Assembly: GCA_903813345.2 (NCBI GenBank)
Contig: CAIIXF020000010.1
Span: 6,689,169-6,753,168 of the forward strand
Length of the DNA stretch: 64,000 nucleotides
Direction of reading: 5' to 3'
Source of the DNA: Owenia fusiformis
Taxonomy: Eukaryota > Annelida > Polychaeta > Sabellida > Oweniidae
A model generated the notes under the pieces. It did not search any database, was not told where the DNA came from, and saw only the letters and a list, made by a program, of their open reading frames with translations. Position numbers and translations under genes: made by a program. Shown one piece after another: positions 53,301-62,300 of this stretch. The stretch's first letter is position 1. Every line of letters starts with the position of its first letter.

Positions 53301-56300
53301 AACTTATCTACGACGCCTTTACTTGTTGAAGCGATTGCTGCCGCTGAATTGACCTTGACCTGGGCACTCGTTTCTCCAATGTCCTGTCTCGCCACAGGAA
53401 AAGCAAATATCGGACGTTCTTGGCTGACGTTGTGTTCCTTTTCCGAACTGCCCTGCATGTCGGTTGTCGAACCATGACGAATTGTTGGCCGTACCGTATT
53501 TCCCGTGATAAAGGCTTGGCTGGATTTGCCTGTTGTTGCCCCTTCTTTGGTAGAAGATTTCAAATCATCCATAATGACCTGCTGTTTGTCTATATCTGGA
53601 GTTTCCAGCAACTGATCTAGTTTACCAGAAATTTCGTCGAACGTGTCGATTACGCCCGCATTGAATTCGTATTGAATTTTATTTCCTTTGTTTTTGAATT
53701 CTAGAGACTTTTCATCCTTTTTTAGCTTTTTAGCAAGTTTATTTGAGTTTTCTGTAACATCTTCTTTGATTTCACGCTTTAGTTTGTCAAATGAATCAGT
53801 GAGTAACTCTCTCACTTGATCTAAAGTAGCCATCGAATAGTGTATTCCTCGCACGCTGGCAAGCCTCAGAAAGACGTGTTCCTAACACTTACTCACTCAC
53901 TCCAAACACAAATAACCGCCAAACCGTTCAGCCAATAGAAATCATTTATGTTCTCAAGTCGCTACACTGCGTTCCGCTTCACCGAACATAAATAGCTAAT
54001 ATTCAAGCTTCCTCTGCAGTTCTAATCTTCAATGAATGAGTAATATTGTTACCAAATTGGTCTACGCCAGGCAACGAAGTATCAAGTTTGAATAACGGCT
54101 TCCAATCCTCCTTAGCCTAGCTTGAAGATAAATAATTTGCTAGAGATTTAGCCTACATCTAGCCTAGCACTTATTGAGGTTCACCTTTAGTTACTCGGAA
54201 GTAAATATTTAGATATATTTAGATTTAGATCTATGACTTTGAGATGACCTTGTATCAAAATATAAGAAGACCGAGATATGATAGCTAAACTAAAAAACAA
54301 ACTAAAATAAACAAAAGTTAGGATAAATATGAATGTTTCTATTTTTACATAAACTGTTTCAATTTGGTCATTTGATTGCTTATTTTTTAAATTCAAAGTA
54401 GTCACAAACATTTAAAATTTTACTGTAATACTAGCAATCTATTGTTCGAGTGGGTCGCAGTAACCAAACCCGTCTGGCCCAGTTATCTACTCTCGATATC
54501 GTAGATATCTACGAGGTCGGGAGTGTGGTGGTGGGTTTCTTTAAACGCCAAATACCTTGGTATTGACTTTGAACTTGAGATGATCCTTAATTGAACCATT
54601 AAATGATGACTTTGACCTCATGTCTCCTTGTCATGAGTCGCCAAGGGCCATAGCACGACATCAGCCCATGTGGCCTTAGAACGCCAAACAGTGAGATATT
54701 GACCATCGATTGACCTTGATCTCGGGTCACATTTTAATGGAGTCAAGTGCAGCAGCAGCCCGAAAACACCAAATACTTAGATTTGATCTATGACCTTGAC
54801 ATGACCTTGACCTATAACAATGATCTCAGGTCACTTTATCATTGGTGATCAAATGTCAGTGTAGCCCCACAAAGCCAACTGCCTAGATATTGACATTTGA
54901 CCTTATTATGTTTTTGAACCATAGGTATTGACTTTGACCTCATGTCAACATGAATTGCCAAGGGCCACAGCAGCCCCCAGGGGCTCAAAACTCCAAATAC
55001 TGAGATATTGACCTTGTAGGAATGACCTTGACCGCAGGACCTATATACATGGATCCTCACGTGAAGCAGCATCCCCAAAACGCCAAATATTTAGATATAT
55101 TTAGATTTAGATCTATGACTTTGAGATGACCTTGGCCCTAAACATTGACATTGACCTAAGGTCACTTTATCATTGGTGATCAAATGTTACTGTAGACCCA
55201 CAGTAGCTAAATACCTAGATATTGACTTTTGACCTTGAAATGATCAGGTCACCTTATCATTGGTCGCCAAAGGTCACAATTGTTCTCAATTGCCTTAAAA
55301 CGTCAAATTGCTAGATATTGACCTTTGACCTTGAAATTACCTTGAAATCAGGTCACCTTATCAGTGGTCGCCAAATGTCACAATTGTTCTCAAATGCCTT
55401 AAACGTCAAATTGCTAGATATTGACTTTTGACCTTTAAATTACCTTGACCCATTCAGACCTTGACCTTAGGTCACCTTATCATTGGTTAAGAAGGGTCAA
55501 ATCAACTGGCAAGTGTTTTTAAAAGCCAACTAACTAAATATTGATATTTTTCCTAGAAATGACCTTGACATTTCTAGAATACACATTTCATGAACAAAAA
55601 TGAAACAAACAAAGTTGAAAACTGACCTTTTGAAAATAGAATTGCTGCTAATTTTTCAAAACGGAGGTATTTGTATTTTAAAAGTAATATTCAAAATGAA
55701 TGAAACTGAGAGAAATAGACTTCAATTATTTGATTTTCTATCAGACTTAGTAAAATTGTAACTGTTGCAAATGTAAATGTTGCAACGAAAGCTCACATAT
55801 ATCTTGTTGCACATCAGTTGAGTGCAGGAGCTGCTACAGATATCAATCTGACATACATCCCTGAACAAATCAAACTTGATGTGATGCAAATCGGCATCTT
55901 TTAATTTGACGTCCAAGCAGAATGTTGGACAAAATTGCTTACTGTTTTTGGAAACGACCCCCTGGTTAGAACCGTTTTGGTATCAAAATGTCGGAACATC
56001 GAAGGTACGATTTTTCTCTTTTCCTTATTTCACACGTTGTAGGCAGAATTCCCACGACATTTTTTAACACAAACGTGTATCAGTATCATATGTTTAAATA
56101 AATGTACATATGTGCGAACAAATAGTTCAGAAGACAACAGAATCGTCGATTTAATTCTTCACTTAAGTTACATAAACGGTTTTTCGAAAAACTGTTAAGA
56201 TCTGAACTTTAGTGAGGGATTAAATCGACGATTCTGTTGTCTTCTGAGCTATCTTTTCGCAAACATGAACATTTTCTAAAACATACAGATACAGATACAC

Positions 56301-59300
56301 GTTTGTGAGAAAAAACATCGTGGGGATTCTGCCTACAACGCGTGAAATAAGGAAAAAAGAAAAATAGTACCTTCGACGTTCTGACATCCTGTTACCAAAA
56401 CGAACCGTTTCGGTAACCCCCCTATCACACCAAACTAGTTCTTACCCGTTCTTGCCAGTCCTACGAAAACGTCGTCAAACGGGCTCAATCTGGCTGTGGT
56501 CGGGAAATATGTCTGAAATAATTAGCTTCTTCGTTCTTAAACAGTCTTCAATACGTCCATCTCGTTCGCAGTTCGTTTAGGTCGCACCACGTCGGAGTGC
56601 AACGTCGTAGAACGCGTCCCTTAGTCTAGAAGGTCAACATGACCTGATTACAGAACGGTATGGTCGTCATCGAATTTTGAATCGATTCAAAATTCTAAAA
56701 TCACATTCCCGTCTGAGAACGTTCATAAAGTTCGTAAATAGACCTTAGGAAGTTGCAGCTACGTTCATTCCGTTCGCACACAGTTTAAAACCAGTTTTGA
56801 AGAACGCAGTGGCAACTTGTTTGGTGTGATAGCTATATTTTTGCTAACTCGTTCATAAGCAGTGTTAAATACGTTCTTAATCAGTTTAAACCCGTTTGCA
56901 ATTAGTTCTACCTCGTTCTCAACACGTCCGCAGACAGTTCAACTCGTTGTTAAAACGTCCCTAGTAGGATTGAAGTACGACGGTTCCGTTCGTAGTACGT
57001 CCAGCCCGTCGTTAGTACGTTGTCACTCGTTCTAATTGTAGAACGTGACGACCACGAGAACATTTTGAGCATTGTCTAAGTTCTAGAGGACCTACCCGTT
57101 CGAGTACGTTCGATGAAGTTTGTAAATAGATCCCAAACGGTTCTTAGTAGGTCCAGTCCGTTCGTATACAGTTGAAGCCCGTTTTCGAGAACGCAGTGAG
57201 AACTAGTTTGGTGTGATAGTAGGGTAACCAGCGTAATCGAGTGGATCACCAGTGTGCAGTCAAAAAGGTGACAGGAAAGGGCTAAACGGCTTGCCCCAAG
57301 GTGCAACCGTCAAAAAGATGAGTTTGAAAAACGCACCCTTTATTATTATATATCAGCACTATAAAGTGATATTTTGATATAATACTCGCAATAAAGGTAA
57401 CATTTTCAGAATTGTTCCTACTTCTCAAAGATTTTTTGGTTCAAAATATCAGATGCTAGACTTATCGAGGTCCACAACTTCCGAGTAACTAAAGGTGAAC
57501 CTCAATAAGTGCTAGGCTACATGTAGGCTAAATCTCTAGCAAATTATTTATCTTCAAGCTAGGCTAAGGAGGATTGGAAGCCGTTATGTTGGTTGGCTAG
57601 CTGGTTGTGGCTAGTCGGTTGAGGTATATTGTTGTGTCTGATTGCGTTTTGTGATTGGCGTTCTCTCCAATTGGGTTAAGTTAGTTGTGTATCTCGGTAT
57701 TACAATTTAAAGAGTTTTTTGTTGGTGCCTGATTTTGTTTTGATTGTTTTGTTTTGGGTTTTGAAAAATTGTGTTCTGTTCTTGAACAATGGGCTGTCTT
57801 TGCTTTTGTTGATTTACCATTGGGTTGTGCCAAATTGTGTGGTGATAATTTCACAGTTCGATGTGTTTTCATGGTTGTTAGTTTAGTTGTGTTTTATTGG
57901 TTGTGCCTGATTGTGTTTTTATTGTTTAGTGTTGAATTGTGCACAATTGTGTTGAGTTAATTCAACAATTGGTTGTGTTTGTCTTTGTTGTCTGATTATT
58001 GGGTTGTGACATATTGTGTTAATCTGACAGTTGGTTGTGTTTTGGTGGTTAAGTCAGGTTGCGCTATACTGGCTTTGGTGCTGGGTTATGCTCTATTGCG
58101 TTCTGTGTATTTTGACACTGGGTTATGTTCTATTGTACTGTTGTTGTGTTTGGTTGTAATAGGTTAATGAACACTATTCAGCTATTCTGTTTTCAAACAC
58201 TTAAATATTCCCAAAAGTATAATTTGACACTGAATTGGTTATTGTAAACCTAGAAATAACCTTTTCTGGCCTAAAGGATATTCTTCATTTTGAAATTGAT
58301 GTCATGAAATTAACAAATGACACCTTGGGGATGAAAGGGCTAATATGTATTTTTGCACTCACCAAAAATACTTTTGGAGTTGTGATTCTGAAAGCTGACA
58401 CTCCCAATGGTGTTTTGAAATCTTAGTGCAGATGAAGCCTTTTATTTGACCCTAGTTTTCACTACTATTAAATCACGCGGTAGTATCTCTTCGGGACGTA
58501 TCGAAACCACTCCGTCCCGAAAAACCGTTAATTTGAATTTAAAACCTACCCCAGTGTTTGAAAATCAAGGATTGTGAGTCTCACACTTCACCGTTTTTCT
58601 TCAAACTTGTTCCGTACAAAGCTTCACAGAAATACCTTTCAGTCGATACATTGTTTTCGTGTACAAAGTACCTCGTTTTAGCGGCGTTTTGGTCCCCAGC
58701 TGCGAGATAAAGCAAATTTTCATAACTTTCAACTGTAAGTCAAGTTATCTCGCCAGTCTTTTACCCATTCTCGCTCATAATTTCAGAATGGACTCCCATT
58801 ACAACCTTTCATCGCTACGTTTTGATTTTTGGGCATCAAACGCAGCAGTTTCTAAATCATCCACAAATCTCTTAAAATTTGACTAATACGTCCCGTTAGA
58901 ATGCAACTCTACGTGTATAGTGATAGACTCGGCGGGGCGTAGTGGAAGATGACGGGACGTATTGGTCAAATTTGAAGAGATGTGTGGATGATTTAGAAAC
59001 TGCTGCGTTTGATGCCCAAAAATCAAGACGTAGCGATGGAAGGTTGTAATGGGAGTCCATTCTGAAATTATGGGCGAGAATGGGTAAAAGACTGGCGAGA
59101 TAACTTAACTTACAGTTGAAAGTTATGAAAATTTGCTTTATCTCACAGCTGGGGACCAAAACGCCGCTAAAACGAGGTACTTTGTACACGAAAACAATGT
59201 ATCGACTGAAAGGTATTTCTGTGAAGCTTTGTACGGAACAAGTTTGAAGAAAAACGGTGAAGTGTGAGACTCACAATCCTTGATTTTCAAACACTGGGGT

Positions 59301-62300
59301 AGGTTTTAAATTCAAATTAACGGTTTTTCGGGACGGAGTGGTTTCGATACGTCCCGAAGAGATACTACCGCGTGTAAATACGGATTGAGATGCGTTTATA
59401 ATTACGTACTTCAAAAAACGAACTGCGAAACGAAAATTATCGAAATACGTATCCGTAAACGTAACGAGATACGGATGCGGATACGTTTTAGCTAATTCGT
59501 TTTGCGAAACCTCTCTAATCTATCAGATAATGTAAACTCCACAAATAACTCAAAAATTGCTCTACGACAACCTTACGACACCCCATGGGGGTGTCGTGGG
59601 TTTCACACGATAGCTATTGTCTTTCTACGACAGGTGTACAACATGGTAGTTTGTCGTAGGTTTACGACAAATTTCTGGAAACGGGATTTTTTTACTTGTC
59701 GTGAAAACACAATTGAAGTTACGATATCGTAAGTCTACGACATTTTTGGAAACGATCCCCTGGTTAGAACCGTTTTGGTAACAAAATGTCGGAACATCGA
59801 AGGTACGATTTTTCTCTTTTCCTTATTTCACACGTTGTAGGCAGAATTCCCACGACATTTTTTAACACAAACGTGTATCATGTTATTTTCGGAAAAATTA
59901 ACATGGCTGAAACTCCCTAAATTACAAAAGGCCACAGCTTTGCTGCACATTATACATTATTATCTGAAATATACAAAAGTTAGGATAAATATAAATGTTT
60001 CTATTTTTTATATACTGTTTCAATTTGGTCATTTGATTGCTTATTTTTTAAATTCAAAGTAGTTCCTAACATTTAAAATTTTACTGTATTAAAGATAAAC
60101 AAGAATATGGCGGGAGGGTATGAAAATTGTCTAATCAAACCTAGGACCTTCTAGTCTAGATTATGATGCTCTACCACCTGAACTAAACAGTAAAAGATAC
60201 AATTCCGTTGAAAAGAAAACATGGACCGATATTGTTTTGTAAAGATAAATATGTCAAATCAATTTCCATTGCAATTCACAAAGTGCAATATACTTTATCA
60301 ATTGATATTTCAAAAATAACAGTCAATCATTTCTGTTTTATGATGATTTGAATAAAATTTGCTGATGTAAAGTAAAATTTTAAAAGAGGAGGGGTTATCC
60401 AAATATCAGGTCATATTAATGACTGCACTCAGTAATCTTCAGTCACGCTGACGAAGTTTTTCATGAAAGAGTATCTTTCTATTGTGGTTCTGAATTGAAT
60501 CGGTATAAGCAGATGTGTTTCCAAAAATGCAAAGAATGGGTATCGATATGGCGAACTTTTTGAACACACGTTTCTCTTAAACCAGTCATAAAATATTTCT
60601 GAAAATCTTACAAATTGTCAATTTAATGGCCATCTTTTGAATGGTAACAATATAATTTGAAATAGATATACATACTTTCATCTATATTGTTTTAAAAAAC
60701 ACATCAAACACTTGTTTTGTTCTTGGTATCATGTTTCCAGAGTGAAATGAAACATCTTTCCGAACCTCATTGGAACAAAACATGTTTAGGTCTCTCAATA
60801 TTGTAATTGTACAAAGGAAATTTTGGTTGATTTTAAAAAAGTATCTTGTTAATGAAATAAAATATTTTTCTTGATTTTTATCTATTTTGGGGGATTTTGT
60901 TTTAATTTTTTGAATACTTTTTTAAAATCAACCAAAAAATCCTTTGTATAACTTTAATATTAAGAGGTCTAAAAACATGTTGTATATGCTATTTTGTTCC
61001 AACAAGGTTCGGAAAGACATTTCATTTATTTCTCAAGAATTGGTAGAAAGGAGCAAAAACAATTGCACTAAAAAACAAAAAATGTTAACAAAAACAGTTA
61101 TATAAAATATTTCTAAATAATTTTCGCATTAAATTGTTGTCAATCAGTCAACATTACATAAAATACCATGTTTTTACAGAATGTTTTCAATGATTTGTTT
61201 AAGAGAAAAACATTGTTGAATTCAGTTCCTTTAAAGCAAATTTCGCAAAATATTGTTACAAAATTTGGTACATCTGACTATATAATGCTTTTTTATTCAA
61301 AAGGTAATGCTATTATTCTTATTTAACCTATCAAATGATTTTCATATATCCGAATAACCATTATATTTAGTTTTTGGCAAAGCAAATAATTATAGGGGTC
61401 CACACAAGGGTCAACTGTATTGACGATTTTTCATACTGGTATATGCCCTGCCAAGAGCAATGAATTGTGATTTTTCAGTGGAAACAACAAAACAAACACA
61501 TTATCATTATTTTATTTACTGTTTAACACATAGAATTGTGTTACACGTAGTATTTTTCAAAACATCACTAGATATGAAAAAGTTGTAAATAAAGTTGATC
61601 CTTGTGTGAGCCCTATAATTATTTACTTTGCCAAAAACGAAAATAATAGTAATTGTAATACTTACAAAACATTGAATAGGTAAAATAGGAATATTATTAT
61701 GAACAAATGTGACTTTTGCATTAAAATGGTGTTTTAAGGTCAGGAATATATAATTCTTCGCCATTATTGTTTTTAATAAAAATGACCACACACAAATAGA
61801 GTATCAAACATATCAATATCAAAGTTTCCTCCTATTTCGTATGCTCGCTGCTATTATTTGAAAAAAGTGATTTTTTCAAACTCAATTTTTTGATGGTTGA
61901 TCCTTGGGGCGAGCCGTTTAGCCCTTTCGTGTCACCTTTTTTACTGCAGACAAGTAAAAATGAATAGTCAATGAACCAATCTATAATGACTATGGGTCAC
62001 TTCATAGTAACCTACCTCTTATCGCATCCTACGACCCATTTAGATTGTCTAAAGTGGTCGTAGAATTCGATAAACCTACCTCAACATCAGTTTTTGGGAT
62101 TTTCTGGAGTTTTGGCGCACACTACTTCCCCATAAATGTGGGGTTGATCTTTCAAATCACCCGTATTGAAATCTTGAAGTTGAAAATGTTACAGTATTTG
62201 ACACAAAGCTGAATTTTGTCTAAATAACAACCAATCCATCTTATTTTTAACTACAAGATTTCAATTCACAAGTAGTTGTGTGATTTGAAAAATCAACCCC

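Larger units (their letters stand above)
48554..53998 (-). mobile_element. Ngaro/PAT-type tyrosine-recombinase retrotransposon
   Basis: In the coding direction: A1 (53998-53839), RT/RNase H ORF, minisatellite, tyrosine recombinase ORF, B1 (49208-49132), A2 (49133-48974), a 343-bp unique stretch, B2 (48630-48554). A1 and A2 are 160 bp with one mismatch seen; B1 and B2 are 77 bp and identical. This is the split-direct-repeat arrangement of Ngaro-like elements, which integrate as a DNA circle by a recombinase. A2 and B1 overlap by TA, and TA is at both outer ends, which fits crossover at a TA. The element is intact-looking and sits in PDI intron 1, sense to the gene. Confidence 0.88.

Noticed and set aside
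57754-58167. Two plus-strand frames with Val/Leu/Cys-rich, membrane-like sequence
   Set aside because: Low-complexity G+T-rich repeat gives hydrophobic translations by base composition alone.
58659-59189. Two copies of a 75-97 residue protein ([10 protein letters not shown]...) as genes
   Set aside because: They are the two arms of one palindrome; no signal, domain or homologue is seen, and the frames are explained by the inverted repeat.
60130-60195. Functional tRNA gene
   Set aside because: A and B boxes are recognisable but the acceptor and anticodon stems do not pair well; better read as a SINE head.
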